From: Pelagibacterales bacterium SAG-MED10
GTDB lineage: Bacteria; Pseudomonadota; Alphaproteobacteria; Pelagibacterales; Pelagibacteraceae
NCBI GenBank assembly: GCA_014654235.1
Contig: JACWDH010000002.1
Span: forward strand, 1 to 52,805
Direction of reading: 5' to 3'
Length of the DNA: 52,805 nucleotides
Within the stretch, counting starts at the first letter, position 1. Each line of letters begins with the position of its first letter. Below, in pieces: positions 29,312-39,319 of the stretch. Under the pieces are notes generated by a model. The model made no database searches and was not told where the DNA came from. It saw nothing but the letters and a program-made list of their open reading frames with translations. The translations under genes were made by a program, and so were the position numbers.

Positions 29312-30598
29312 TTATACTTTAAATAATTCTTGACCTTTTACAAACGTATTGGTTACTTTTCCTTGCAATTTTTTATCCTCTATAGATGTATTTTTTGATT
29401 TAGAGATTAAATTTTCTTTTTTAACAACCCAAGGTTTGTCTATATCTACAATACAAAAATCAGCTTCATTTCCAATAGATAAGTTTCCTTTATTTATATT
29501 TAATATTTTTGCAGGATTTGATGTCAATGCTTGAATTATAGTATCCAGTTTAATAGATCCATTATGAAATAATTCTAAGCTTAATGATAATAGCGTTTCA
29601 ATACCTGATGCTCCGGTCGCAGCTTGGGAAAATGTTAATCTTTTAGACTCTTCATCTTCAGGTTTATGGTCTGAAACTATTACATCAATCACCCCATCTT
29701 TTAATCCTTGGACCAATGCTTCTCTATCTTCTTCTTTTCTGAGAGGAGGGGATAATTTTAAAAAAGTTCTAAAATCTCCAATGTCATTTTCATTCAGTGA
29801 TAAATTATTTATTGAAACTCCTGATGTAAATTTTATATCTTCTTTTCTTTGTTTTATAATATCAACAGACTTCGAAGAAGAAAGTTGTGAAATGTGATAT
29901 CTACATTTAACCTTTTCAAGCAATGTCAAATCTCTTTCAATTATAATTCTTTCAGCAATATCTGGTATTCCAGACAGACCTAGCTTTGAGGCAATTATTC
30001 CAGAATTAATCATACCGTTTTCTGATAAATGCAAATCTTCAGCGTGCTGCATAATTAAACAACCCAGGTCTTTTGCTGAATTCATTATTCTTGACATTAG
30101 TCTTGTATTTTGAATAGTTTTGACTCCATCAGTAAATGCAATTATTCCTTTTTTGGCCAAAAGGCCAAATTCGGTCATGTTAGTTCCTTCGATATTATGA
30201 GTTAAAGATGCGCAAGGAAAAATATTTATCTTAGATTTATCTCTTCCTCTTCTTTTTAAAAAATCAACAATAGAAACATTATCTATAATTGGATCTGTAT
30301 TTGGCATAGTAACAACAGAAGTTACACCACCAGATAAAGCAGCATTACTTAAAGTTCTAAAATTTTCTTTATATTCGTAACCTGGTTCACCTACAAACAC
30401 TCTCATATCCACAAGACCAGGGAAGATATATTTTCCTTTTAAATCAATTGGTTTTTCACGTGATGGAAGATTATTGTTGTTTACTTTTTTACCTATTGCT
30501 TCGATCTTTCCATCTTCATCAATAATTAATCCACCATTTTCGTTTAATGAATTATGAGGATCTATAATATTTGCATTTATAAAGTATTGTTTTTTCAT
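29312..30598 (-). CDS. pyrC: dihydroorotase homologue lacking the HxH metal motif, probably a non-catalytic partner of PyrB
   Basis: A type I dihydroorotase-like amidohydrolase of 428 aa, next to pyrB with no gap. In active enzymes the first strand ends in DxHxH, whose two His bind zinc. Here the segment after GKYIFPGLV reads DMRVF (residues 64-68), so both His are gone. The SDHAPH-type motif is SDHKPE, while HAED and YHISQLSSS still retain His. Such homologues (PyrC' or PyrX) are known to form a structural dodecamer with aspartate carbamoyltransferase. An active PyrC would then be needed elsewhere in the genome. Family assignment is sure; loss of catalysis is an inference from the missing ligands. 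Confidence 0.9.
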   Translation of the reverse strand: MKKQYFINANIIDPHNSLNENGGLIIDEDGKIEAIGKKVNNNNLPSREKPIDLKGKYIFPGLVDMRVFVGEPGYEYKENFRTLSNAALSGGVTSVVTMPNTDPIIDNVSIVDFLKRRGRDKSKINIFPCASLTHNIEGTNMTEFGLLAKKGIIAFTDGVKTIQNTRLMSRIMNSAKDLGCLIMQHAEDLHLSENGMINSGIIASKLGLSGIPDIAERIIIERDLTLLEKVKCRYHISQLSSSKSVDIIKQRKEDIKFTSGVSINNLSLNENDIGDFRTFLKLSPPLRKEEDREALVQGLKDGVIDVIVSDHKPEDEESKRLTFSQAATGASGIETLLSLSLELFHNGSIKLDTIIQALTSNPAKILNINKGNLSIGNEADFCIVDIDKPWVVKKENLISKSKNTSIEDKKLQGKVTNTFVKGQELFKV

Positions 30599-31540
30599 TT
30601 ATTCACAAAATATTTTTAAACACGCCATTCTTACAGCAACACCAAGTTCAACCTGTTCCTTAATAACACTCTTGTTAATATCGTCAGCTAACCTGGTATC
30701 AATTTCGATACCCCTGTTCATTGGACCTGGATGCATAATAAGTGCGTCAGATTTTGCATGATCTAATTTGTCTGGTGTTAAACCATAGTATTCATAATAT
30801 TCTCTATTAGATGATAAGAAAGAACTGGTCATTCTCTCATTTTGCAATCTCAACATCATTACAATATCACAATCTTTCAGTCCTTTTTTCATATCAGTAA
30901 AAGTATTAACACCAAATTTTTCTATTTCTTTTGGCATTAAATTTGTAGGAGCAACTATATTTACTTCAGCTCCAAGCATGGTTAACAAGTAAATATTTGA
31001 TCTGGCTACACGTGAATGCAAAATATCTCCACATATTGCAATTTTTAATCCTTGGATTTTATCTTTTCGGTTAATTATTGTTAACGCATCTAGTAACGCT
31101 TGGGTAGGATGTTCTCTGCGACCATCTCCAGCATTTAATACTACACAATTAACTTTTTGTGAAAGAAGATTGCAAGCGCCTGAGTCTTGATGTCTAATCA
31201 CTATGATATCTGGATGCATTGCATTTAAAGTCATAGCAGTGTCAATTAGTGTTTCACCTTTTTTAATTGCTGAATTACCCATGTTCATTGACATCACATC
31301 AGCTCCTAACCTTTTTCCTGCTAATTCAAATGAGCTTTGAGTTCTGGTTGACGGCTCAAAAAAGAGGTTTATTTGAGTTTTGCCTCTTAAAACGTCAATT
31401 TTTTTATTCTTACTTCGATTTACTTTTATAAAGGTCTGAGCTTCATCAAGAATAATATTTATGTCACTAACTGACAAATCTTGAATACCTAACAAATGTT
31501 TTTGAGAGATTTTAATAGCTTTATTGGTTTTAGATGCCAT
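30599..31540 (-). CDS. pyrB: aspartate carbamoyltransferase catalytic subunit
   Basis: Forms N-carbamoyl-aspartate from carbamoyl phosphate and aspartate in UMP synthesis. It is 313 aa from the ATG at 31540 ([10 protein letters not shown]). The in-frame ATG at 31579 adds a 13-residue leader overlapping the intergenic region and is less likely. The carbamoyl-phosphate motif FEPSTRT is at residues 61-67, with [27 protein letters not shown] and [12 protein letters not shown] later. It is directly followed by the dihydroorotase-like gene. No pyrI regulatory subunit is present. Confidence 0.95.
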   Translation of the reverse strand: MASKTNKAIKISQKHLLGIQDLSVSDINIILDEAQTFIKVNRSKNKKIDVLRGKTQINLFFEPSTRTQSSFELAGKRLGADVMSMNMGNSAIKKGETLIDTAMTLNAMHPDIIVIRHQDSGACNLLSQKVNCVVLNAGDGRREHPTQALLDALTIINRKDKIQGLKIAICGDILHSRVARSNIYLLTMLGAEVNIVAPTNLMPKEIEKFGVNTFTDMKKGLKDCDIVMMLRLQNERMTSSFLSSNREYYEYYGLTPDKLDHAKSDALIMHPGPMNRGIEIDTRLADDINKSVIKEQVELGVAVRMACLKIFCE

Positions 31541-31582
31541 TAAAATTAACTCTATAACTATAATACAGTTAGTTGGCAAGCA

Positions 31583-32038
31583 TTAATTATTCAAAAAATC
31601 TATTGCTCCTTGAAGTATAAATGCAGCAGCATTCTGATCTATATTTTTTTCTCTTTTAGTTACATTTATATCCAATTGACTAGATAAATTGAACGCACCT
31701 ACTGTTGAGAGTCTTTCATCCCATAAACAAACATCAATATCTAATTTCTTATCAATATTGTTAGAGACATCATGAACAGACTGGGCAGATCTGCCTAAAG
31801 TTCCATCCATATTAATAGGATATCCTATTATAATTCCCTTAATACTATTTTCCTCAATAATAATTTTTAATTCATTGATTAAATTTTCTGCACTTGTTTT
31901 ATTTAGTGTTTTTAATGGTGTAGCTATAGATTGTTTTTCATCACAGATTGAAACTCCAATTCTTTTAGAGCCAAGATCTAGACCAATTAATCTACATGTT
32001 TCTGACTGTTTTTTTTTAAACTCTTCTATAGTGATCAT
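31583..32038 (-). CDS. ruvX: Holliday junction resolvase-like / pre-16S rRNA nuclease
   Basis: YqgF/RuvX family, 151 aa, with an RNase H-like fold. Conserved motifs are GLDLGSKRIGVSICDE (first Asp of the active site), GIIIGYPINMDGTLG, DERLSTVGA and the C-terminal DQNAAAFILQGAIDFL. In E. coli the homologue processes the 5' end of 16S rRNA. It diverges from gatC across 50 bp and is co-directional with pyrB. Confidence 0.93.
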   Translation of the reverse strand: MITIEEFKKKQSETCRLIGLDLGSKRIGVSICDEKQSIATPLKTLNKTSAENLINELKIIIEENSIKGIIIGYPINMDGTLGRSAQSVHDVSNNIDKKLDIDVCLWDERLSTVGAFNLSSQLDINVTKREKNIDQNAAAFILQGAIDFLNN

Positions 32039-32042
32039 ATTG

Positions 32043-32048
32043 TATAAT
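32043..32048 (+). promoter_or_regulatory. possible -10 element for gatCAB
   Basis: A perfect TATAAT lies 40 bp before the gatC ATG in the 50-bp gap shared with divergent ruvX. No convincing -35 element is found 16-18 nt upstream, so in this AT-rich DNA it could be chance. Confidence 0.3.
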
Positions 32049-32088
32049 TTAGACTTAAGTGATAGTTTGCGACATATTTAATTATCAT

Positions 32089-32376
32089 ATGAGTATCGAT
32101 CTTAAAACAATAAAGCACATATCAAAATTATCAAGAATTTCTGTTGATGAAAAAAAAGCAGAGAAACTGGCAGGAGATTTAAATTCAATTTTTGAATTTA
32201 TTGAAAAACTTAATGAATTAAAGACAGATAATGTTCAACCTTTAACTTCGGTTGCAGAAACAACATTAAAGTTAAGAGATGATGAGGTAAAAAGTAAAAA
32301 TATAAGAGAGCAAATAATTAAAAACTCTCCTCAGGAAAATGAGGATTATTTTGTTGTGCCAAAGGTGATTGAATAA
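32089..32376 (+). CDS. gatC: aspartyl/glutamyl-tRNA amidotransferase subunit C
   Basis: Small linker subunit of GatCAB, which converts Glu-tRNA(Gln) or Asp-tRNA(Asn) to the amide form. It is 95 aa from the ATG at 32089 ([19 protein letters not shown]). An ATG at 32059 would add ten unlikely residues in the promoter region. The C-terminal pattern [19 protein letters not shown] and [15 protein letters not shown] is typical. The TAA stop overlaps the gatA start by one base. Confidence 0.94.
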   Translation: MSIDLKTIKHISKLSRISVDEKKAEKLAGDLNSIFEFIEKLNELKTDNVQPLTSVAETTLKLRDDEVKSKNIREQIIKNSPQENEDYFVVPKVIE

Positions 32377-33833
32377 TGTCTGATATTACAAAACAATCAC
32401 TTTCAGAATTAATTAAAAATATTAAAGATAAAAAACTTTCATCCACTGAAGTTACAAAAGCATTTGTAGAAAGGTCTGAAAAATCTAAAGAGTTAAATGC
32501 GTATGTAACTGAAGACTTTTCAGCTGCAATTGATAAAGCTAAAAAGTTCGATGAAAACCCCAATCTAGATTTAAAATTACCTGGTATACCAATGGCTGTT
32601 AAAGATCTATTTTGTACAAAAAATGTTAAAACTACTGCAGGGAGTAAAATTTTAAATAATTTCACTCCAACTTATGAGTCCACAGTTACTCAAAATATTT
32701 GGAATGAAGGGGCTATTCTTCTTGGAAAATTAAATTGTGACGAGTTTGCTATGGGATCTTCTAATGAAACAAGTTTTTTTGGTTGTGTACAGAACCCAAT
32801 TGACAAAGATTTAGTTCCTGGTGGATCCTCAGGTGGCTCATCTTCAGCTGTTGCAGCGCAATTAACACCAATTACAATAGGAACAGATACTGGTGGTTCA
32901 ATTAGACAACCTGCATCCTTCACAGGCATCGTTGGTTTAAAACCAACTTATGGGAGTTGTTCAAGATATGGAATTGTAGCATTTGCATCATCTTTAGATC
33001 AAGCAGGACCAATGGCTCAAAATGTAAGAGATTGTGCTTTATTACACGAGGTCATTAGTTCTTATGACGAAAAAGACTCCACCTCCATAGATTTTAAGCG
33101 AAACAATTACGTTAAGGAATTAACTAATAATATAAAAGGAAAAAAAATAGGAATACCTAAAGAGTATAGAGTTAATGGGATGCCCAAGGAAATAGAAGAT
33201 CTTTGGAAAAAAGGTATTGATTATGTAAAAGATTGTGGCGCAGAAATTATAGATATTTCACTACCTCACACTAATTATGCTTTACCCACTTATTATATTG
33301 TAGCTCCCGCAGAAGCTTCATCTAATCTTGCGCGATACGATGGTGTTAAATATGGATTTAGAGCTGATGGAGAAAATTTGATAGATATGTATGAGAAAAC
33401 TAGATCTGAAGGCTTTGGTGCAGAAGTTCAAAGAAGAATAATGATTGGGACTTATGTTTTATCCTCAGGATATTATGATGCATATTATCTTAAGGCTCAA
33501 AAAGTAAGAAAGCTTATTAAAAATGATTTTGACGAAGCTTATAAAAAAGTTGATGCTATATTAACTCCATCAACTCCAAGTTCAGCGTTCAAAATCGGTG
33601 AAAAGACAAATGATCCTGTTTCGATGTATTTAAACGATATTTTTACAGTTCCAGTAAATTTAGCAGGTTTGCCTGGAATTTCGATACCTGCAGGTCATGA
33701 TGCAAAGGGTTATCCTTTAGGACTACAAATTATTGGAAAAGCATTTGATGAACAAAATTTATTAAACATCGCATATGCAATGGAAGAAAAGATTAATTTT
33801 AAAAATAAAATTACTGATTGGTGGATAAAATGA
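32376..33833 (+). CDS. gatA: aspartyl/glutamyl-tRNA amidotransferase subunit A
   Basis: Amidase subunit that frees ammonia from glutamine, 485 aa. The Ser-cis-Ser-Lys triad is in place: Lys76 (PMAVKDLF), Ser151 in [10 protein letters not shown] and Ser175 in [10 protein letters not shown]. It lies between gatC (1-nt overlap) and gatB (ATGA overlap), a full transamidosome operon. Its presence implies indirect charging of tRNA-Gln and/or tRNA-Asn. Confidence 0.97.
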   Translation: MSDITKQSLSELIKNIKDKKLSSTEVTKAFVERSEKSKELNAYVTEDFSAAIDKAKKFDENPNLDLKLPGIPMAVKDLFCTKNVKTTAGSKILNNFTPTYESTVTQNIWNEGAILLGKLNCDEFAMGSSNETSFFGCVQNPIDKDLVPGGSSGGSSSAVAAQLTPITIGTDTGGSIRQPASFTGIVGLKPTYGSCSRYGIVAFASSLDQAGPMAQNVRDCALLHEVISSYDEKDSTSIDFKRNNYVKELTNNIKGKKIGIPKEYRVNGMPKEIEDLWKKGIDYVKDCGAEIIDISLPHTNYALPTYYIVAPAEASSNLARYDGVKYGFRADGENLIDMYEKTRSEGFGAEVQRRIMIGTYVLSSGYYDAYYLKAQKVRKLIKNDFDEAYKKVDAILTPSTPSSAFKIGEKTNDPVSMYLNDIFTVPVNLAGLPGISIPAGHDAKGYPLGLQIIGKAFDEQNLLNIAYAMEEKINFKNKITDWWIK

Positions 33834-35293
33834 GTAAAGATAAATCAGAGTATCTAATCAATAGAAAAGATAATCAATATGAAGTTGTTATAGGCTTAGA
33901 GGTTCATGCTCAAGTCACTTCAGAATCAAAGTTATTTTCAACATCATCAACTAAATTTGGTGCTGAACCCAATACTCAGGTAAGTTTAGTAGATGCTGCT
34001 TTGCCAGGTATGCTGCCTGTTATAAATGAGTATTGTGTAAAACAGGCAATAAAAACCGGCATAGGATTAAAAGCCAAAATAAATAAACGATCTGTTTTTG
34101 ATAGAAAAAATTACTTTTATGCAGATCTACCTCAAGGATATCAAATATCTCAATTTAAAGATCCAATTGTAGGTGAGGGGAAGGTTATTTTAGATATGCC
34201 AGATGGTCAAAAAGAGGTTGGTATTGAAAGATTACACTTAGAACAAGACGCTGGTAAAAGCATACATGATTTAGACCCAAAATATACATTTGTTGATCTG
34301 AATAGATCAGGCGTTGCCTTAATGGAAATTGTTAGTAAACCAGATTTAAGATCACCAGATGAAGTAAATGCTTATGTAAAAAAATTAAGATCAATAATGA
34401 GATACCTTGGAACGTGTGACGGGAATATGCAAGAGGGTTCATTAAGAGCTGATGTCAATGTTTCTGTTAGAAAAAAAGGATCTAAAGAATTTGGAACTAG
34501 ATGTGAAATTAAAAATGTCAACTCCATAAAATTTATGCAAATGGCTATTGAATACGAAGCTAATAGACAAGTAGATCTTATCGAAGATGGTCAATCTATT
34601 GATCAAGAGACGAGACTTTTTGATACCAAAAAAAATGAGACAAGATCAATGCGATCAAAAGAAGATGCACATGACTATAGATATTTTCCTGATCCAGATC
34701 TTTTACCTCTAGAGGTTTCAGAAGATTTTATAGAAAAGTTAAAATTAGAAATTCCAGAGTTACCTGATGAAAAGAAAAAAAGATTTATTGAAAAATTCAA
34801 ACTATCTCCTTATGAGGCAACCATTTTAGTTTCAGACAATGAAACCTCTAATTATTTTGAAAATGTAATTAAAAAATCAGATGTGAAACTTGCTACTAAC
34901 TGGATAATTGGTGAGTTGTTTGCTGCTTTAAATGAAAAGAATCTAGAAATCACTGAAAGCCCGATAAGTGCAGGTAATTTATCAAAATTAATAAATTTAA
35001 TTAAAGATGGAACTATTTCTGGGAAAATAGCCAAAACTGTTTTTGAACACATGATGGAGGGAGATAAAGACCCAAAAAAAATAGTTGAAGAAAAGGGCTT
35101 AAAACAAGAAAGTGATCCTAAAGCTTTAGAAGCACTAATTGATAAAGTTATTGATGATAACCGAGAAAAAGCAACTGAATACAAATCAGGTAAAGTAAAA
35201 TTATTTGGTTTTTTTGTTGGACAAGTAATGAAAGTATCAGCTGGAAAAGCCAACCCTCAATTAGTAAATGAGATTTTAAAGAAGAAACTTTAA
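33830..35293 (+). CDS. gatB: aspartyl/glutamyl-tRNA amidotransferase subunit B
   Basis: Kinase and tRNA-binding subunit of GatCAB, 487 aa from the ATG at 33830, which forms an ATGA overlap with the gatA stop; a start at 33818 is possible but would lie inside gat[35 protein letters not shown] and the [13 protein letters not shown] signature are intact. The C-terminal YqeY-like helical domain for tRNA binding begins near residue 335. Confidence 0.97.
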   Translation: MSKDKSEYLINRKDNQYEVVIGLEVHAQVTSESKLFSTSSTKFGAEPNTQVSLVDAALPGMLPVINEYCVKQAIKTGIGLKAKINKRSVFDRKNYFYADLPQGYQISQFKDPIVGEGKVILDMPDGQKEVGIERLHLEQDAGKSIHDLDPKYTFVDLNRSGVALMEIVSKPDLRSPDEVNAYVKKLRSIMRYLGTCDGNMQEGSLRADVNVSVRKKGSKEFGTRCEIKNVNSIKFMQMAIEYEANRQVDLIEDGQSIDQETRLFDTKKNETRSMRSKEDAHDYRYFPDPDLLPLEVSEDFIEKLKLEIPELPDEKKKRFIEKFKLSPYEATILVSDNETSNYFENVIKKSDVKLATNWIIGELFAALNEKNLEITESPISAGNLSKLINLIKDGTISGKIAKTVFEHMMEGDKDPKKIVEEKGLKQESDPKALEALIDKVIDDNREKATEYKSGKVKLFGFFVGQVMKVSAGKANPQLVNEILKKKL

Positions 35294-35298
35294 AGTTT

Positions 35299-35946
35299 AT
35301 GGGTTCAGACCTTAATATTACACAAGAGCTGCAAGATTATATTTTAGAACATGGACACAATCTTCACCCAGTCCAAAAAGAAATAATTGAGTACAATACA
35401 TCACTTGGTGACATAAAAAGAATGCAGATATCAATCTCACAAACTCAGTTACTTCATTTAATTATTAAAGTTTCTAATATAAAAAAAGTATTAGAAATTG
35501 GCACATTTACAGGTTTAAGTACTTTATCTATGTCACTAGCATTACCTGATGATGGTAAAATAATTGCATTAGATAAAAATGAGCAAACAAATAAAGTTGC
35601 TATTAATTTTTTTAAAAAAGCAAAACAAGATCATAAAATTACAACATTAATTAAACCAGCCCTAGAGAGCCTGGTCGAAATTAAAGAAAAATTTGAACTC
35701 ATATTCATAGATGCCGATAAAGGCAACTATAAAGAATACTATGAAAGATCATTGAGTTTGCTTGAGACAAGTGGCTTAATTATAATTGATAATGTCCTTT
35801 GGTATGGAGAAGTGGCAAAGAAAAACGAACATGACAAAATTACTAAAACCATTAAAAACTTTAACGAATTTGTCTCTAACGATAAAAGAGTAGAGAAAAC
35901 CATAATTCCTCTAGGGGATGGAATGACTATATGTAGGAAATTGTAA
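35299..35946 (+). CDS. class I SAM-dependent O-methyltransferase, CCoAOMT-like
   Basis: 215 aa with the layout of caffeoyl-CoA O-methyltransferase-type enzymes. The SAM motif LEIGTFTGLSTLSMS is near residue 62, the metal/SAM segment FIDADKGNYKEYYE lies near 138 and IIIDNVLWYGEVA near 160. The physiological substrate cannot be inferred. It starts 5 nt after gatB and overlaps trhO by one base, so it is probably co-transcribed with the gat operon. Confidence 0.87.
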   Translation: MGSDLNITQELQDYILEHGHNLHPVQKEIIEYNTSLGDIKRMQISISQTQLLHLIIKVSNIKKVLEIGTFTGLSTLSMSLALPDDGKIIALDKNEQTNKVAINFFKKAKQDHKITTLIKPALESLVEIKEKFELIFIDADKGNYKEYYERSLSLLETSGLIIIDNVLWYGEVAKKNEHDKITKTIKNFNEFVSNDKRVEKTIIPLGDGMTICRKL

Positions 35947-36851
35947 TGTATGAAGTATTTGGTTTCTATAGGTTTTTAAATATTCAATATTTAAAAAAAA
36001 ATAAGAGATTGATAAATGAAGTTTTAATAAAAAATAATATTCGAGGAACAGTAATAATTTCAAAAGAAGGTGTAAATGGTACTATATCCGGTAAAGGACT
36101 TGATATTAAAACTACTATTTATAAGTTAAAAAAAATTTTAAAATTTAAAGATTTCAATAGTTTTAATAAATCAAAAAGTTTGTTTCAACCGTTTCATAAA
36201 CCCAAAGTAAAAATTAAGACTGAAGTTGTTCCTATGAACTTAAAACTTAGTCAAATGATCAAAAAAAAAGACAGTCATGTTGAACCAAATAAATGGAATA
36301 AATTAATAAGAAATAAAAAAACACTTGTTATTGATGCTAGAAAACCATTTGAATACGATGTTGGTACTTTTAAAGGTTCTACGAATCCAAATATTGATAA
36401 TTTTAGGGATTTTCCAAAATATTTAAAAAATCTTAAAAAAAATCAACCTATAGCAATGTTTTGTACTGGTGGAATTCGTTGTGAAAAAGCTTCAGTTTAT
36501 CTAGAAAAAAAAGGTTTTAGTAATGTGTATCAATTAAAAGGCGGTATTTTAAATTATTTAAAAAAGACAAATCAAAAAAGAAGTTTATGGAAAGGTGAAT
36601 GTTTTGTTTTTGATAACAGAGTTAGTTTAAAACATGGTCTAAAATCTGGTTCTTATTCAATTTGTAGTGGTTGCAGAAAACCAATTTCTCCAAAAATTAA
36701 AAATTCAAAAAAATATGAAGAAGGCGTTTCCTGTCCAAATTGTCACGATAAATTAACAGATCAACAAAAAACAAGATTTAGAATGAGACAAAAGCAAATT
36801 AACCTTGCTAAAAAAGTTGGAAAAAGACATATCTTCCAAAAAGAATATTAA
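35946..36851 (+). CDS. trhO: tRNA uridine(34) hydroxylase
   Basis: YceA/TrhO family, which hydroxylates U34 of tRNA at C5 in the oxygen-dependent path to cmo5U. It is 301 aa. The N-terminal acylphosphatase-like domain contains GTVIISKEGVNGTISG, and a rhodanese domain carries the active-site Cys173 in MFCTGGIRCEKA. The C-terminal cysteine pairs (CSGCRKP and CPNCHDK, about residues 235-280) look like a zinc ribbon. It is co-oriented with the methyltransferase gene, with a one-base overlap. Confidence 0.92.
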   Translation: MYEVFGFYRFLNIQYLKKNKRLINEVLIKNNIRGTVIISKEGVNGTISGKGLDIKTTIYKLKKILKFKDFNSFNKSKSLFQPFHKPKVKIKTEVVPMNLKLSQMIKKKDSHVEPNKWNKLIRNKKTLVIDARKPFEYDVGTFKGSTNPNIDNFRDFPKYLKNLKKNQPIAMFCTGGIRCEKASVYLEKKGFSNVYQLKGGILNYLKKTNQKRSLWKGECFVFDNRVSLKHGLKSGSYSICSGCRKPISPKIKNSKKYEEGVSCPNCHDKLTDQQKTRFRMRQKQINLAKKVGKRHIFQKEY

Positions 36852-36870
36852 TAAAGCCTTTATTAAATAG

Positions 36871-38208
36871 ATGAATTTATTAAAAGACGAAGTTTCAGTT
36901 TTAGTAAGAAAGCTTGCTATACCAGCTAGTATAGGAACACTTTTTCAAACTTTATATACAATTGTAGATACATTTTATGCTGGCAAAATATCCCCAGAAG
37001 CATTGTCAGCTTTAAGTAAATCTTTTCCAATTTATTTTATTATAATTGCAACTTCAATAGGGGTAACTGTAGCTGGTACATCTTTAATTGGAAGCAGTAT
37101 AGGAGAAAAAAATGAAAAAAATGTTTTAAGTTATTTTGGAAACGTAATTATTTATGCTGTTATAATTTCGTTTATTGTCTCATTGCTCGGTTTTACTTTT
37201 GGAGAAAAAGTATTTTTATTAATGAATTCCTCAAATGAGGTTACCGGTCTTGGTCTTAAATATATTAATGTAATTTTTTTAGGTACAATTTTATTTATAT
37301 TAGTTGTAGCGTTAAATTCATTTTTACACGCTGAAGGAGATACTGTCACTTATCGAAACGCACTTATTTTTTCTTTTTTCCTAAACATTATTTTAAATCC
37401 TGTATTTATTTTTGGATTTTTATTTATTCCAGCATTGGGGATAACAGGAATTGGAGTAGCAACTCTAATTGCTCAATTTGTTTCCTTTCTGATTGTACTT
37501 AGAAAAATATTAATTAACGATAGAATAAAGAAGATAACTTTTGAATATTTTAAAGTAAAATATTTTTTCTTGAAAAATATTTTTTTTCAATCAATGCCAA
37601 TAACAGTTGCTATTTTAGGGTACTCTGTTGCAGCAGCTATTGTTTTTACTTACGTTGGTTTTTCAAGTGAATATGCAGTAGCAGGTTATGGATCAGCTAC
37701 AAGAATTGAACAAGTTGTACTACTTCCCATTCTAGGAATAAATACAGCAATTATTTCTATAATTGCTCAAAATATTGGCGCAAAACAATATAAACGTGTT
37801 GAACAATCTTATTTTACATCTGTTAGATATGGTTTGTACTTAATGTTATTTTCAGGAGCGATTGTATATTTAACTGCCGATATTATACCTAGATTCTTTT
37901 CATCTAATTCTGACGTGATTGCATATGGCTCGATGTATTTAAAAATATCTGCCTTTATTTTACCAGCATATCCAATTTTCTTTTTGTCAAATGGTTTATT
38001 TATGGCTTTAAAAAAATCTGAAAAAGCAATGTTAAATAACATTATAAGAAACGTAATAGTGCCTATTTTATCATTTTATATTGCTAGATATATTAATGCA
38101 GATTTTAAAACTTTTTTTTATATATGGGCTATTTTTCAATGGTCTATATCAATTACTTTATTTTTTTATGTTAAATATTATATAAAAAATAAATTAGCGA
38201 GCACATAG
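36871..38208 (+). CDS. MATE family efflux transporter
   Basis: Inner-membrane exporter driven by Na+ or H+, 445 aa with about twelve hydrophobic segments in two related halves. The start LAIPASIGTLFQTLYTIVDTFYAGKI is typical of the NorM/DinF-like branch, and the second half opens with QSMPITVAILGYSVAAAIV. Substrates are unknown; cationic compounds and metabolites are common for the family. A 19-bp gap separates it from trhO. Confidence 0.9.
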   Translation: MNLLKDEVSVLVRKLAIPASIGTLFQTLYTIVDTFYAGKISPEALSALSKSFPIYFIIIATSIGVTVAGTSLIGSSIGEKNEKNVLSYFGNVIIYAVIISFIVSLLGFTFGEKVFLLMNSSNEVTGLGLKYINVIFLGTILFILVVALNSFLHAEGDTVTYRNALIFSFFLNIILNPVFIFGFLFIPALGITGIGVATLIAQFVSFLIVLRKILINDRIKKITFEYFKVKYFFLKNIFFQSMPITVAILGYSVAAAIVFTYVGFSSEYAVAGYGSATRIEQVVLLPILGINTAIISIIAQNIGAKQYKRVEQSYFTSVRYGLYLMLFSGAIVYLTADIIPRFFSSNSDVIAYGSMYLKISAFILPAYPIFFLSNGLFMALKKSEKAMLNNIIRNVIVPILSFYIARYINADFKTFFYIWAIFQWSISITLFFYVKYYIKNKLAST

Positions 38209-38225
38209 TTTATTTAAATTTTAAG

Positions 38226-38753
38226 ATGTTTTTTACTAAAAAAAAAGTTTTTATAATGATTATAATTTGTTTTATTATTTTTATATTTACATACGAAGAT
38301 GTAAAATCAGAAGAAATAAAAGAGATTAGTGGATTTGCAAAAATTATTGATGGAGATACAATTAAAATAAACTCTAAAAAAATAAGGTTACATGGGATAG
38401 ATGCCCCAGAAAAAAAACAAACATGTAAGAAACCCTACCTAACAATTGGTATTTTTTCTTTCACCAAGAACTACTTATGTGGGCAGGTTTCTACTAATAA
38501 ACTAACTAAAAAAATAAATAATCAGATTATAAAATGCAAGATAAAGGATGTTGATAGATATAGTAGGCTTATTGGAGAATGTTATAAAAGAAATCAAAAT
38601 CTAAACTCTTGGCTGGTTGCCAATGGTTATGCAGTTGCTTATAGAAAATATTCTAAAAAATATGTTTCTGATGAAATCAGTGCAAAGAATGAAAAACTGG
38701 GAATCTGGCAGGGTAAATTTGAAATGCCTTGGAATTTTAGAAAAAAAAATTAA
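38226..38753 (+). CDS. secreted staphylococcal nuclease-like (thermonuclease) protein
   Basis: 175 aa. The first 28 residues form a signal peptide or membrane anchor (KKKVFIMIIICFIIFIF). The SNase fold follows with GFAKIIDGDTIKIN (Asp42, Asp44) and IRLHGIDAPEKKQTC (Arg54, Asp59, Glu62), and DRYSRLIGECY with ANGYAVAYRKYSKKY later. The calcium and catalytic residues therefore look intact. It probably degrades nucleic acids in the periplasm, which could supply phosphate or nucleosides. It ends 2 nt before the convergent soxG. Confidence 0.88.
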   Translation: MFFTKKKVFIMIIICFIIFIFTYEDVKSEEIKEISGFAKIIDGDTIKINSKKIRLHGIDAPEKKQTCKKPYLTIGIFSFTKNYLCGQVSTNKLTKKINNQIIKCKIKDVDRYSRLIGECYKRNQNLNSWLVANGYAVAYRKYSKKYVSDEISAKNEKLGIWQGKFEMPWNFRKKN

Positions 38754-38755
38754 AT

Positions 38756-39319
38756 TTATAATCTTGAGGCACAGTCTTTAATCCAGGACCAAAGGTGTTT
38801 AGCAAAAGATCTTCTTACAAATAAATTTACAATTTCATCTCCCTTATTGTGAACTATAACATCTATGTGGTTCAAAATGGTTTGTGCAGATGATCCTTTT
38901 TTATCTTTAAATTCATTAAAATTAAATGGACTTCCAGCTGAAAATATTTCGTAAATATTTTTCCCTTTAATTTCTAATTGAACAAATTGATCAGTAACAT
39001 CAATTACGGCACCTAAGTTTTTTTTTGAAATATCATTAAAGAGCAATTCATTTAACTGATATTCGTTTGTATCTTTTTTTACTAAATCGTTAGTTATTAT
39101 CATCCATTCATCAGGACTAAGCCAAATTGCTGTTAATTTATCACTTATTGTTGAGGTATTAGCTTCTGTTGGAAGAAGTAGATTTAGATTTTTTCCTATA
39201 TTTGTTAAAAATTCTCTTTTTTTACCTCTTAAATTCAATTTCATTGTAGGTGAAATTTCTTTTACAACTACACCGTTGTAATTAATTTCTCCATTTGTAG
39301 CTGTTTTATAATTTAGCAT
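38756..39319 (-). CDS. soxG: sarcosine oxidase gamma subunit
   Basis: Small subunit of heterotetrameric sarcosine oxidase, 187 aa, with weak similarity to the GcvT fold. WLSPDEWMIIT and the C-terminal LFVRRSFAKHLWSWIKDCA are the recognisable parts. It is the last gene of soxBDAG, overlapping soxA by 14 nt. By itself the sequence would be hard to name; the operon settles it. Confidence 0.9.
   Translation of the reverse strand: MLNYKTATNGEINYNGVVVKEISPTMKLNLRGKKREFLTNIGKNLNLLLPTEANTSTISDKLTAIWLSPDEWMIITNDLVKKDTNEYQLNELLFNDISKKNLGAVIDVTDQFVQLEIKGKNIYEIFSAGSPFNFNEFKDKKGSSAQTILNHIDVIVHNKGDEIVNLFVRRSFAKHLWSWIKDCASRL

Noticed and set aside
31541-31579. Upstream ATG that would lengthen pyrB
   Set aside because: It adds a hydrophobic 13-residue leader with no counterpart in aspartate carbamoyltransferases.
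32318-32665. 115-codon minus-strand frame across gatC/gatA
   Set aside because: Antisense to two well-conserved genes, with no recognisable domain.
34852-35253. 133-codon minus-strand frame inside gatB
   Set aside because: Antisense shadow of the conserved C-terminal domain of gatB.
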